Program-made: the position numbers and the translations under genes
Shown: piece by piece, positions 38,406 through 49,227 of the stretch
Position numbering within the stretch: position 1 is the first letter of the stretch
Layout of the letters: every line of letters starts with the position of its first letter
Assembly: GCA_031261605.1 (NCBI GenBank)
Contig: JAISJI010000027.1
Location: forward strand, 1-64,000
Origin: Ignavibacteria bacterium
GTDB taxonomy: Bacteria > Bacteroidota > Ignavibacteria > Kapaibacteriales > UBA2268
Direction: 5' to 3'
Length of the DNA stretch: 64,000 nucleotides
The notes under the pieces: generated by a model
Told to the model about the DNA's origin: nothing
What the model saw: the letters and a program-made list of their open reading frames with translations, nothing else
The model's database searches: none

Positions 38406-40682
38406 CTAATATATCTTATAACGCAAGCCAAGATATACACTTACGCCATTCACCGGTCCATATATGGAAGAAGCATCAAACCCAGTAGCAAATGGGGTCT
38501 TCGCTTTTTTTATTGCATTGTGTATCATATAATTAGTAAGATTTTCACCACCAACATATATATCCAAATTGCCGAAACTCCTTGTTACTTGGGCATTTAG
38601 CAGCACAAACGGGTCGTATGTCATATACGAAGCAACGCCATCCATAACGTGTTTCGGCATTCTGCCACTACCATTATAATCCAACGTTAAATCAAATGCC
38701 CACTCGTTCATTTCAGTATTGTATTGAAAATTAAGGAATGCTTTGTGCTTGCTTTGCAATGCCTTATCACGTAATTCGCCATCAGTCGTTACCTTCACAT
38801 CATTCAATCTATATGCAGCCGTAATGTAAAAGTTCTCTATTGGCTGAGCAGTCAAATCTATTTGGAAACTATTGCTATACGACTTCCCATCTAAGTTATG
38901 AAAATGCACTGCGTTAGGGTCTTTATCTAAATCCACTACTAATTGCTCCTGGAAGTCCGTTCTATAAAAATCCGCATTCAAATCAAATGGCACACCAAAC
39001 AAACTGAATGTATAATACAGATTTGCACCATAATTCCATGCTTCTTCCGGCGTAATGCTACTCTCCACAATGAACGCTCTGTTGCTTGCGAAGTATCCAG
39101 TATTCTCTTCTATCGCACGAGCCACACGATAACCTCGTCCAACAGATGCAGATACAATAAGCGAATCCGGTATCACATTATACTTTAAGTGCAAACGTGG
39201 CGATAGGAATGTTTGCGTATTGCTCTCTGTTCCATTTTCACCAGACCATATATTGGACTCCTTGTAATCGGCAAAATCTGCACGAACTCCAGCAACTGCT
39301 TTAAGATTAGTAAATATATTGAATGTATATTCAGCGAAGACACCAGGAATAACAATATTCGCATTATTTGATATACGATTACTAAGCGGTAAGGCAATCA
39401 AATCAACCTCTTCCATAAAGTTATCATATTGCAAACTCCCACCGATAAGCAATGAGTTATTGCTGTCAAACGGATGCTGGAACATCAAATTGACATAGAA
39501 TGAATTCTGCTCGCCATTGAAATTGCGGTTACCAAAGAAAGCATCCTGATTATGATGTGTGAATGACAATATTGAGCCGATATTCGTCCCGGATTCGCTA
39601 AGCATAAAGCCATTTTTGGTATATAAATTGTATCGCTGTGTCTTAATATTCATCCCCCACAAAGTATCAGAATTATCCCAATAGCCAAGTTGTCCGCCTT
39701 TGCGTTCGTCGTTGAGAATGGAGTATCCGGTTTTGTTGTCCCAAATACCTGTATGCAAATCCCAGCGATTGAAGAAGTTGATATTGTGTCCCATCGGCTT
39801 ATCCAAAAAGCCATCGTCGTTATGGTCTACTTCTCTATTTAAGTAATCGGTATGTAGGAAAAATGCAGTGCCATTGTTATCATCAAACTTAATGCTATGG
39901 TCTGCATTAAATTCTAAATGAGCCATTTCATTTGCATATATGTTGAGAAACGTTGGATTGCTGGCTATTGACTTTTTGTAATCCAAATTTATAAGTCCGG
40001 ATATACTTTCAAAACCATTCTTCACTGTAGATGCTCCTTTGGAAATTGAGATGGACTCAAGCCAAGGACCTGGAATGAATGCGAAGCCGTAAGTAGAAGC
40101 CAAACCACGCATTATTGGAACATTTTCGCCATTTATTTGCGAATATATGCTCTGCAAGCCAAGCAATTGGATACGCTTTGCGCCAGTTACTGCATCGCTA
40201 TATTGAACATCTACTGATGGCGTAGTTGTAAAACTCTCTGCTAAATTACAGCAGGCAGCTTTAAGCAAGCCACGCGAGGAAATGGTTTCGGTGCGAACGC
40301 CATCGGTGAATGTTAGCTGTGTCGCTGCTCTATTTGCACCAACCACAACGCCATCAATCATTATTCCGCCCAACTGGACATTGGCATTCATTAGGTCGGT
40401 TATATCCGCTATCTGTAATGTATCAGCGTTATATCCGACATAAGAGAACACAAGACAAGTATCGCCATCTGTTGTATTCAGATGATACTGTCCATCTTTC
40501 TCTGTGAGAACTCCCTTCATTGAGGGGAGAGGCGTTACACGCGCTTTTGGGAGAGGCGTAGTTTTCCCATTTTCATCATATCCGAAAACTTTGCCCATAA
40601 TGTGCTGTGCTGCATTAATTTGCACACTGCTATATGCAACAGCCAATACTATGGCTATTGTTGCGAAAAATATATTTTTCAT
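38406..40682 (-). CDS. TonB-dependent receptor with CarboxypepD_reg-like N-terminus
   Basis: plug domain QINGENVPIMRGLASTYGFAFIPGPWLESISISKGASTVKNGFESISGLINLDYK; beta-barrel C-terminus. Confidence 0.94.
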   Translation of the reverse strand: MKNIFFATIAIVLAVAYSSVQINAAQHIMGKVFGYDENGKTTPLPKARVTPLPSMKGVLTEKDGQYHLNTTDGDTCLVFSYVGYNADTLQIADITDLMNANVQLGGIMIDGVVVGANRAATQLTFTDGVRTETISSRGLLKAACCNLAESFTTTPSVDVQYSDAVTGAKRIQLLGLQSIYSQINGENVPIMRGLASTYGFAFIPGPWLESISISKGASTVKNGFESISGLINLDYKKSIASNPTFLNIYANEMAHLEFNADHSIKFDDNNGTAFFLHTDYLNREVDHNDDGFLDKPMGHNINFFNRWDLHTGIWDNKTGYSILNDERKGGQLGYWDNSDTLWGMNIKTQRYNLYTKNGFMLSESGTNIGSILSFTHHNQDAFFGNRNFNGEQNSFYVNLMFQHPFDSNNSLLIGGSLQYDNFMEEVDLIALPLSNRISNNANIVIPGVFAEYTFNIFTNLKAVAGVRADFADYKESNIWSGENGTESNTQTFLSPRLHLKYNVIPDSLIVSASVGRGYRVARAIEENTGYFASNRAFIVESSITPEEAWNYGANLYYTFSLFGVPFDLNADFYRTDFQEQLVVDLDKDPNAVHFHNLDGKSYSNSFQIDLTAQPIENFYITAAYRLNDVKVTTDGELRDKALQSKHKAFLNFQYNTEMNEWAFDLTLDYNGSGRMPKHVMDGVASYMTYDPFVLLNAQVTRSFGNLDIYVGGENLTNYMIHNAIKKAKTPFATGFDASSIYGPVNGVSVYLGLRYKIY

Positions 40683-40754
40683 TGTTAGATTCCTTTTTGT
40701 TATTAGAATTATAGTTAATTAGGTGTAGGAAAAGCCCCACATAGAATTTGCTAT

Positions 40755-41273
40755 TTAACAAAAGTAGTCGCTATCATCACTTTGCAATGATGATATTTTG
40801 TGGATAAAGTTGATAAGCAACAGCCGCGGAGGTGGCGATTGCGAAATGAGATACAATACCGTAGAGGCATCATATTTTGGAATATCAATATAGAGATTAA
40901 CTAAATAATCGGCTATTGTGAATGTCGGAATATATTTTATTGTATTTAAAGTAGAATGCTCTATATTAACATCGCTTTTTATATTTAACGTTTGGACACT
41001 ATGCGTTCCACAAAAGTTCTGCAAAACAGGAGCATACTTAGAACTAATGCCTGTCGGGACGTTCTCGCAACAGCAAGACGGAACATCAGCAGAAGTATCG
41101 TCTGCAATCGGATGAATATCGGCTTCATCTTCGTAATCGGTGCAAGTCACTTGCTGCAACAAACTGAAATGCGTATGATTATACATAGCGCAATCAAACG
41201 CAAACACTACTATCCCACTTGAGCAAGTGAGATATAATGTAAGTATGAGTAATGCAACTATCTTTTTTGTCAT
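40755..41273 (-). CDS. small secreted Cys-rich protein (HYC_CC_PP-like)
   Basis: signal peptide; SCCCEN cluster; SPPPRLL near C-terminus; upstream of TonB receptor on same strand. Confidence 0.6.
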   Translation of the reverse strand: MTKKIVALLILTLYLTCSSGIVVFAFDCAMYNHTHFSLLQQVTCTDYEDEADIHPIADDTSADVPSCCCENVPTGISSKYAPVLQNFCGTHSVQTLNIKSDVNIEHSTLNTIKYIPTFTIADYLVNLYIDIPKYDASTVLYLISQSPPPRLLLINFIHKISSLQSDDSDYFC

Positions 41274-41418
41274 AACTTTTTAGATTACGATACTAATATT
41301 CTGCAATTTACGAAAAAAAAACGAATTCGCAACTATTTTTTTTCACATCCGCATATTTTTTTGAAAAAACTTTTCTCATATCCAAATACCACTCTAAAAA
41401 ATACCTATATGTAAATTA

Positions 41419-44139
41419 ATGCTGAAAATAATCGTAAATTGCAAGTTATTTTTATTTGATTTGCATTACGCATCAATGATATTTCAGTCCATACGATTAC
41501 ATACCTATATAGTTAGCAAAGCACTACATCTGCCTTCCATCGCAGTTGTAGCATTCTTTCTATGCTCTATGTTCGGTATTGCTCAGCAGGATACGGCGTC
41601 AATAAAGCAGGATACAATGTCAATTAAATCGCCATCAGGTATTGACTCTATCATTACATTCTACGCTACGGATTCTATAGATGTAAATCTCCAAACGCAA
41701 GTAACAACGCTCTATGGCAATGCTTCAATAGAAATGGGAAATAGGAAACTCACCGCCTCCATCATAGAAATACATAAAGAGACATCCACTCTAAAAGCAC
41801 GACTGACAAAGGATTCTACAGGAAAAGCAATTGGAATTCCTTGTATGAATGAAAATGGAGAGGAGTTTTTTGGCGAAGAACTTACTTACAATATGAAGAC
41901 AAATACCGGCACAATCAAAGCAGGAGAAACGAAGATGGGCGAGGGCTACTACTTCGGCACATCTATCAATAGAATTTCAAAGAACGAATTGTATATCAAA
42001 GATGGATACTATACCACTTGCGATGCGCCAGCACCACACTATCACTTCGGCTCTTCGGAAATGAAAATGCAGGTAGGTGAAAAACTCTTTGCCGACCCAT
42101 TGTATCTATATGTGGAGGACATTCCAATTTTTGTCATTCCGCTTGGCTTGTATCTACCGATGGAACACGGCAGACGTTCCGGTCTAATCGTTCCATCATT
42201 CTATTTCAGTAATGATAGGGGAGTGGTCTTCCAAAATTTCGGCTTCTATTGGGCTGCTTCGGACTATTGGGATACCAAATTTACGGCAGATATTTATACC
42301 AAAGGCGGTTATATTATCAATAACTCTACGCAATGGGCGTTGAAGAACATATTCTCCGGAAATGCGAGCATTAGTTTTGGAAATACACGCTATAATATTG
42401 ACGACAAGTTCTCTAAAGAATGGAAACTCGCATTAACACACAACCACACATTTACCCCATTCGAGAGTGCTAATATTAATCTAAACTTCTCCTCATCGGA
42501 CTTCAACCGCAATACCTCAACCAATATCAACAATCGTATTGAGCAGAGCATCCACTCGGGGGCATCGTATAGCCGGACTTTTGAGAATGGTATAAACGCT
42601 TCTCTCTCCTTCCAAAATGACCAGAATATAATTACAAATGAATATACCGGAACAGTCCCGTTATCTGTATCTATTCCGCAGGTGCAACTTGTGAAAAAAC
42701 TCTTCAATGTTCCAGCGAACAACTGGTATTCCTGGGTTAGAGACATTACCGTTGCTTATCGCGGTAATGCAATGTATAATTTCAATAAGCGAATGGGAAC
42801 AATCAATAGTTACCAAACGGATACCGGTATCGTGTATGATACGTTGTTCAACTCTGATGCCACGGGCTACATTACGCATTCACCAACCATCTCTATTAGT
42901 CCAAAATTCGGCTACTTCAATATTACTCCGAGTATCAGTTTGGGGGCTAACAACTACTTCCGCAAAATTATAAAGACGTATAACAGCGATACCGATAGTT
43001 TGCAAGAAGAGTTCCAGCGAGGCGTATTTACTGAATACAACTATAGTTTTGGTATCGGTGCATCCACCCGCCTTTATGGAATAGCCGATAGCAAACGCTA
43101 CTTCCTCGGTATCTTAGACCCTAATCTCATTGGAGTAAAAGCAATTCGTCATACATACCAACCGAGTATCAATTTCAGTTATTCACCTGATTTCTCCGGT
43201 GAGAACTACGGCTTCTACGGTCACTACAAAAATAACTATGGCAATGAAGTTAAGTATTCTTACTTTGAGAAAGAAGGCGGCGCGCACGCCTCATCGAGTT
43301 TGCAGCAACGCATCTCATATAGTGATATGCACAGCATTGAAATTAAACGGCAAGGCAAGGATACTCTGCCAGATGAGAATATGGAATTGTTGCGTCTTAC
43401 ATTAAACTTGTCGCACAATTTCGCTGCTGATACATTGAAGTTCAGCGACCTATCTACCACTTTCAGAACGCCCGCATTGAAGTATTTAGACCTATCCGGA
43501 AATGCAAATTTTACGATTTACGACGAACAAATAAATCCACAAAATAACCAATATCATCGCATAAATCAATTCCTTCTATCCAATGGCAAAGGTCTTGCAC
43601 GCCTCACAAATGCGGGATTTAGCGTTAGCACCACATTTTCTTCTAATGGAATATCCAATGGATTGTCATCAAATACATCTACAGATACAACAGCCGATTC
43701 CACTATTGTAGCGGCCAATTCGCTTGGAGGCAGATTTCTTAGAACAGACGCCTTTCAAAGAGTTGATGACGATATATTTGGCGAACATTCCTCGGGCTAC
43801 AGCGATTTCAATATGCCGTGGAGTATCACTGTTGCTCTTACATTTAACTACTCCCGCCAGACAATAGACCGCATAGATAGGCGGCTTAACCTAAATACGA
43901 GTTTTAACTTTACCTTGGCTGCAACTTGGAAGGTTTCCACTACGTTCCAATATGATTTCATAAGCAAGCAGATGCTCACTCCGCAAGTGAATTTGACGAA
44001 GGATTTGCATTGCTGGGATTTGACTGCGAGTTGGTATCCGAGTGGCTACAATGCCGGATTTTACTTGCGTTTCGGCATAAAGTCAGCACAGTTGCGTGAT
44101 ATGAAGATAGAGAAACGCGACTCTCCTATATTTAGATAA
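41419..44139 (+). CDS. lptD: putative LPS-assembly protein LptD/OstA-like
   Basis: LYGNASIEMGNRKLTASIIEIH OstA-like; IPIFVIPLGLYLPMEHGRRSGLIVPSF; beta-barrel C-terminus. Confidence 0.88.
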   Translation: MLKIIVNCKLFLFDLHYASMIFQSIRLHTYIVSKALHLPSIAVVAFFLCSMFGIAQQDTASIKQDTMSIKSPSGIDSIITFYATDSIDVNLQTQVTTLYGNASIEMGNRKLTASIIEIHKETSTLKARLTKDSTGKAIGIPCMNENGEEFFGEELTYNMKTNTGTIKAGETKMGEGYYFGTSINRISKNELYIKDGYYTTCDAPAPHYHFGSSEMKMQVGEKLFADPLYLYVEDIPIFVIPLGLYLPMEHGRRSGLIVPSFYFSNDRGVVFQNFGFYWAASDYWDTKFTADIYTKGGYIINNSTQWALKNIFSGNASISFGNTRYNIDDKFSKEWKLALTHNHTFTPFESANINLNFSSSDFNRNTSTNINNRIEQSIHSGASYSRTFENGINASLSFQNDQNIITNEYTGTVPLSVSIPQVQLVKKLFNVPANNWYSWVRDITVAYRGNAMYNFNKRMGTINSYQTDTGIVYDTLFNSDATGYITHSPTISISPKFGYFNITPSISLGANNYFRKIIKTYNSDTDSLQEEFQRGVFTEYNYSFGIGASTRLYGIADSKRYFLGILDPNLIGVKAIRHTYQPSINFSYSPDFSGENYGFYGHYKNNYGNEVKYSYFEKEGGAHASSSLQQRISYSDMHSIEIKRQGKDTLPDENMELLRLTLNLSHNFAADTLKFSDLSTTFRTPALKYLDLSGNANFTIYDEQINPQNNQYHRINQFLLSNGKGLARLTNAGFSVSTTFSSNGISNGLSSNTSTDTTADSTIVAANSLGGRFLRTDAFQRVDDDIFGEHSSGYSDFNMPWSITVALTFNYSRQTIDRIDRRLNLNTSFNFTLAATWKVSTTFQYDFISKQMLTPQVNLTKDLHCWDLTASWYPSGYNAGFYLRFGIKSAQLRDMKIEKRDSPIFR

Positions 44140-44198
44140 AAACAAGTGTTTTTTAGCATAGAACATAATTTTTTGTAAAAAAAAATGTATCTTACACG

Positions 44199-45677
44199 TT
44201 GTTTAAATCATTAATTTTACTAAATATGAATGTTAGAGTTAGATTTGCTCCATCACCTACGGGCTATCTTCACGTTGGCGGACTTAGAACTGCACTATAT
44301 AATTATCTGTTTGCAAAAAATCAAGGCGGAAAATGTATCCTACGTATTGAAGATACCGATAGAACACGCCTCGTTGAAAATGCACAAGCAAACTTAATTA
44401 AATCGCTACGTTGGGCGGGTATTGAATTTGATGAAAGCCCCGAAATAGGCGGTGATTACGGTCCTTATATCCAATCCGAACGCTTTGATTTATACAAGAA
44501 ATATGGTATGCAACTGATTGAAAATGGCACTGCATACATAGCTCTTGATACCTCCGAAGAGTTAGACGCAATGCGCGAAAGACAACAAAAAGCAGGCATT
44601 GCGCCAAAGTATGACCGCACCGTAATGCGTAATGAATTTACTCTCGGTAAAGAGGAAACTCAACGACTGATAGATAATGGCGCTACATATTGCATTCGTC
44701 TGAAAGTTCCCGCCAATGAAGAGATTCGCTTCAATGACCTAATACGCGGTCCAGTTGTTGTTACCGGTCGCGATGTAGATGACCAAATACTACTCAAATC
44801 CGATGGCTTTCCTACCTATCACCTAGCCAATGTTGTGGATGACCATTTGATGGCTATCACTCACGTCATACGTGGTGAGGAATGGCTACCATCCACTCCA
44901 AAGCACGTCTTACTCTATCAAGCATTCGGATGGGAATGCCCGTTATTCGCCCATCTACCGCTTCTCCTCAATAAAGATAAAAGCAAATTAAGCAAGCGAC
45001 AAGGCAGCGTTGCCGTAGAGGACTTCGCTGCACAAGGATATTTCAAAGAAGCATTTGTGAACTTCATTGCGCTACTTGGTTGGAATCCAACGGCTGATAG
45101 GGAGATATTTACATTCCAAGAACTATGCGATACATTTAATTTAGAGAAGGTGAATAAGAGTGGAGCAGTATTTGATACGCAGAAGTTGGATTGGATGAAT
45201 GGTCAGTATTTACGCTCTTTACCGCTGGACTATCTGGTGGAATTGCTGAAGCCAGAGTTAGCAAATTACGACTATGCGGAGGTATGCGATAAGTATCTTG
45301 GCGAAGTAATTAACTTACTCAAAGAGCGCATTACATTCCTTAAAGATGTGCTTACATTCGGCAACTATATGTTTGAAAAGCCAAAGGAATACGAGCCAAC
45401 ATACATCGCAAAGGTATGGAAGGACAACACTACCACTATAATAACACCACTTATAGATGCCTTGCGGTCTGCTGATGACTTTCTACACGATACCACACAC
45501 GACATTACTATGAAATATGTGGATGCAAATGGATTGAAATTGAAAGATGTGATACACCCGCTGCGGCTGATGATTACAGGGAAATCCGTTGGTGCTGGTA
45601 TGTTTGAGACAATGGCTGTGCTTGGCAAGGACGAATGTATTGAACGATTAGATTACTTTATCAAAACCAAATCTTAG
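44199..45677 (+). CDS. gltX: glutamyl-tRNA synthetase
   Basis: VRFAPSPTGYLHVGGLRTALYNYLFA, KLSKRQGS motifs; likely start at 44226 (MNVRVRFAP). Confidence 0.97.
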   Translation: MFKSLILLNMNVRVRFAPSPTGYLHVGGLRTALYNYLFAKNQGGKCILRIEDTDRTRLVENAQANLIKSLRWAGIEFDESPEIGGDYGPYIQSERFDLYKKYGMQLIENGTAYIALDTSEELDAMRERQQKAGIAPKYDRTVMRNEFTLGKEETQRLIDNGATYCIRLKVPANEEIRFNDLIRGPVVVTGRDVDDQILLKSDGFPTYHLANVVDDHLMAITHVIRGEEWLPSTPKHVLLYQAFGWECPLFAHLPLLLNKDKSKLSKRQGSVAVEDFAAQGYFKEAFVNFIALLGWNPTADREIFTFQELCDTFNLEKVNKSGAVFDTQKLDWMNGQYLRSLPLDYLVELLKPELANYDYAEVCDKYLGEVINLLKERITFLKDVLTFGNYMFEKPKEYEPTYIAKVWKDNTTTIITPLIDALRSADDFLHDTTHDITMKYVDANGLKLKDVIHPLRLMITGKSVGAGMFETMAVLGKDECIERLDYFIKTKS

Positions 45678-45678
45678 T

Positions 45679-48600
45679 ATGAAATTTACATTTACAGATG
45701 AGCAATTACTTGCACAAAATAGCATAGACAACCACATCTCACTTTCTGCAAATGCTGGTTCAGGCAAGACAAGCGTTCTAACCGAGCGATTGCTTAATAT
45801 TTTGCGTGAAAAGGATAAAGATGCAAATAGCCAAGTCGCTGCTATTACTTTTACTAAAAAAGCCGCAAGCGAAATGATGGAACGGCTTGTTAATAAAGTG
45901 GATGAGAGGTATTATGATGCCTTTGAAGCAAGTAATAGCGATGATATTGCTCTCTATCAGCGGATACGTAGGAAACTTAGTTCGTCAAAGATAATGACGA
46001 TACATAGTTTCTGCGTTAATATATTGCGCGACTATACTGTTAATGCGGGCTTAGACCCAAATTTTACCGAGTTAGATGATGTGCAAAAACATTTTATTTA
46101 TAAAGATGCACTTTACGACACCTTTGACGAAATAATAAATAGGGGTGAAGAAAAGCCAGAATATACAGATGCTCTCCTAACGATTTACAAGCCAAAGGAG
46201 TTAAAAGAGATTCTTTTGGGAATACTAAATAAGCCGGATATATATGAAGATTTGAGGCAACTTTACAGCAAGAGCGAGGAAGAATATGTAAATTATCTCA
46301 GCGGAAATTATTTTTTGATAATCCAACCACTTATAGAAGAATTTAAGAATACCATTAGTGTGGGAACAGGATTGGTTAAGAATTGGAAAAATGATAATAA
46401 AGATATAGCCGAAAAATTAATCAATAATATCCTAAATTCGGATATACCTAACTATCAGGATATATTGAATTTATGCAATATTAGGCATAGCGGAAAACTC
46501 TTTTTTATTCGTTCAATACATCCAGATAAAAAAGCATTTGAAGACAAAATTACAGCTGCAATCACTCCTGCTACCAATGCCTCTGCTCTGCATCTGCAAT
46601 ATAATTTCGCAAAAATATTAATCGGCATCGCTACTTCTGTGAAGGAGAAAATACAGACCTATAAGAAGAAATTGGGCTGTATTGATTTTGATGATATGCT
46701 ACATATAACGCGTAAGTTGCTGGTAGATAATCCGGATATTGCCCAGTCAATAGCAAGCCAATTCACCGAAATTATGGTGGATGAGTTTCAGGATACTAAT
46801 AACACGCAGTTTGATATTATTAAGTCGCTAGTTCCATCCGTTGCCAATCCAGATGCTGCCAAGACGACCAATCTATTCATTGTTGGAGATGAGAAGCAGA
46901 GCATATACCGCTTTCGCAGTGCCGATGTAGCAGTATTTATTGATGCAAAGGAGCGTATTAAGCAAGTAAATCCAAATGGCGAACTTCGCTTATCTGCTAC
47001 ATTTCGTTCGCTTCCGCTTATCACCGCATTCATCAATAAAGTGTGTGGGACGCTGTTCAATGCTATAAAAGAGCAATCCAAAATAGAGTATAGCAATTTG
47101 ATTTGTGGACGTGATAGCGGTAAATACAACGACTACTTTGCTTCACAATCAACTGACGAACCACCACTCGGTAGCATCAATTTCTTACTTACACTTACAA
47201 AAAAGAAAGATGAACAAGAGAATGACAATGAGGATGAAAATTTGGAAGTAGAGGAGGAAAAAAATACAAAAGAAGATATTGATGATACTATGTTGGAGGC
47301 GAGTTTAGTAGCACAGCATATCCAATACATTGTCGCAAATTACAAAAAAGAGAATGGCGAGAATTACAAATACTCTGATATAGCGGTGTTGTTTCGCAGT
47401 AGAACAAAATTGACAAACCTCACGCTCGCTTTAATAAAAGCGGAGGTAAAATATTCCGTTTCTAATGGCAAAAATTTTTACAATAAGCCAGAAATACACG
47501 ACCTTACTGCATTTCTTACTTTCTTAAATAACCCAAAGGACGACTTGGCATTGCTTACTATGATGTTATCGCCATACTATAATTTAGATAAAGCGGATAT
47601 ATTGAATATAAGTTGTCAGCCCAGAGGCACAATTTGGGATAAGTTAGGAAGTTATTGCAAAACAGCGGACGCAACGGATGGTATTAAGAAAATGAAAGCG
47701 GATTTAGAGCATTTGCTACACATTGCACAGGAAGTAAGTATAACACATTTGTTGCGTTTGATATTGAAAGATGGGGCTTGGTTGCTGTATCCATTGGAGT
47801 CGCAAGCCAATAAGAATATAGAGAAGTTTTTGTCTATTGCGCGTGAGTTCCAAAGCAGGAACTTCGTCACATTAAGCGATTTCGTAGATGATTTAAGTGT
47901 ATTAGCAGATATTTCCGATGAAGGCGAGGCAGCAGATAACACAACGGAGAATGCCGTATCCCTGCTTACAATTCATTCAGCAAAGGGCTTAGAGTTCCCC
48001 GTTGTGATACTATATAACCTCAACTCCCCAAAGAAAAATAATAACAAATTTACGCTCAATAAAAAATATGGTATTGGTCTAAAAACGCCCGAAAATATTG
48101 ATGAATTAGAGAAAATAGATACCATTGCTAACTTCCTAATTAATAAAGAGGAGGAGCAGTTAGAATATGCGGAAACACTGCGTCTATTATATGTAGCAAT
48201 GTCCAGAGCAGAGAACCACCTTGTGCTATCGGCTAACTTGAAGGAAACAACCACAGGCATTGGTAAACTTGGCTATTACTTTGGTCTTATAACGGAGACA
48301 ATCGGCTTGGATACCAATATATTGCAACGTGCAGTAAATGCTGATAAATATGTTTTTAATATAGATTGTAATGTGCATATACTAAATGGGAATGCGGAAG
48401 GTGTGCCCTATACAATCAATTCAAATATCATTACAAAATATCCTGCTCTACCGACCGCAATGGATAGAGTAACAGATACAACAGCATCGCCTATTGCTCC
48501 AATAGTTAAGCATTGCGATACGGAATTTACGCAAGCAGATAGAACTTTTTCCTTCTCTTCGCTTAGCAAACATAGCGTTGTGCGAGCATTTGATAATTCA

Positions 48601-49227
48601 GCAAATACCGACACAATAACAGGTGCGACCAAAGGTAGCATATACCATAAAGTGTTAGAAAAAATAAATTTTTGGTTTGATGGAACAATTTCCCAAAAAA
48701 TGCTGTCTAATGTAATAGATGATGCTGTCCAAAATATCATCGGAGATATTGATTATGTCCAGAAGCAATATATTGACGACTTTACAGCAATAACGAATAC
48801 CCAGTTGCTTCAGCAGTATAAGGGGCATTTGAAGGATGCTATTTTTGAAATGGAAGCGAATATCCCAATTGGTAAAAACTTCTTTATCGGCATAATAGAT
48901 TGTCTTGTGCCTGATGGAAATGGAAATTATGAAATATGGGATTGGAAAAGCAATAGAGTGAATAATGAGACGCAATTCGCTGAATTGAAGAATTACTACT
49001 CGCAACAGATGCGTATGTATCTATATCTGCTGATGCACCTCTTCCCCGAACAGCAACGCTATACAGCCAGATTGCTATTCACTACACTTGCTAAGAATGA
49101 CGCTACAAATGATGATTGGACATACACAGTATCGGCAAATGGAAATGAAAAACAAAAACTATTTAATGAGATACAAGAGCAGATAAACCAAAATGCTTTT
49201 TGTATCAGGAGTGATGCAAATGCGTAA
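45679..49227 (+). CDS. UvrD/AddA-like helicase-exonuclease
   Basis: SANAGSGKTSVLTERLL, VDEFQDTN, HSAKGLEFPVVIL; C-terminal RecB-like nuclease GIIDCLVP..YEIWDWKSN..Q. Confidence 0.93.
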   Translation: MKFTFTDEQLLAQNSIDNHISLSANAGSGKTSVLTERLLNILREKDKDANSQVAAITFTKKAASEMMERLVNKVDERYYDAFEASNSDDIALYQRIRRKLSSSKIMTIHSFCVNILRDYTVNAGLDPNFTELDDVQKHFIYKDALYDTFDEIINRGEEKPEYTDALLTIYKPKELKEILLGILNKPDIYEDLRQLYSKSEEEYVNYLSGNYFLIIQPLIEEFKNTISVGTGLVKNWKNDNKDIAEKLINNILNSDIPNYQDILNLCNIRHSGKLFFIRSIHPDKKAFEDKITAAITPATNASALHLQYNFAKILIGIATSVKEKIQTYKKKLGCIDFDDMLHITRKLLVDNPDIAQSIASQFTEIMVDEFQDTNNTQFDIIKSLVPSVANPDAAKTTNLFIVGDEKQSIYRFRSADVAVFIDAKERIKQVNPNGELRLSATFRSLPLITAFINKVCGTLFNAIKEQSKIEYSNLICGRDSGKYNDYFASQSTDEPPLGSINFLLTLTKKKDEQENDNEDENLEVEEEKNTKEDIDDTMLEASLVAQHIQYIVANYKKENGENYKYSDIAVLFRSRTKLTNLTLALIKAEVKYSVSNGKNFYNKPEIHDLTAFLTFLNNPKDDLALLTMMLSPYYNLDKADILNISCQPRGTIWDKLGSYCKTADATDGIKKMKADLEHLLHIAQEVSITHLLRLILKDGAWLLYPLESQANKNIEKFLSIAREFQSRNFVTLSDFVDDLSVLADISDEGEAADNTTENAVSLLTIHSAKGLEFPVVILYNLNSPKKNNNKFTLNKKYGIGLKTPENIDELEKIDTIANFLINKEEEQLEYAETLRLLYVAMSRAENHLVLSANLKETTTGIGKLGYYFGLITETIGLDTNILQRAVNADKYVFNIDCNVHILNGNAEGVPYTINSNIITKYPALPTAMDRVTDTTASPIAPIVKHCDTEFTQADRTFSFSSLSKHSVVRAFDNSANTDTITGATKGSIYHKVLEKINFWFDGTISQKMLSNVIDDAVQNIIGDIDYVQKQYIDDFTAITNTQLLQQYKGHLKDAIFEMEANIPIGKNFFIGIIDCLVPDGNGNYEIWDWKSNRVNNETQFAELKNYYSQQMRMYLYLLMHLFPEQQRYTARLLFTTLAKNDATNDDWTYTVSANGNEKQKLFNEIQEQINQNAFCIRSDANA

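Noticed and set aside
45679-49227. AddA as part of an adjacent AddAB defence/recombination cassette
   Set aside because: No AddB-like gene in the window; single housekeeping-type gene only.
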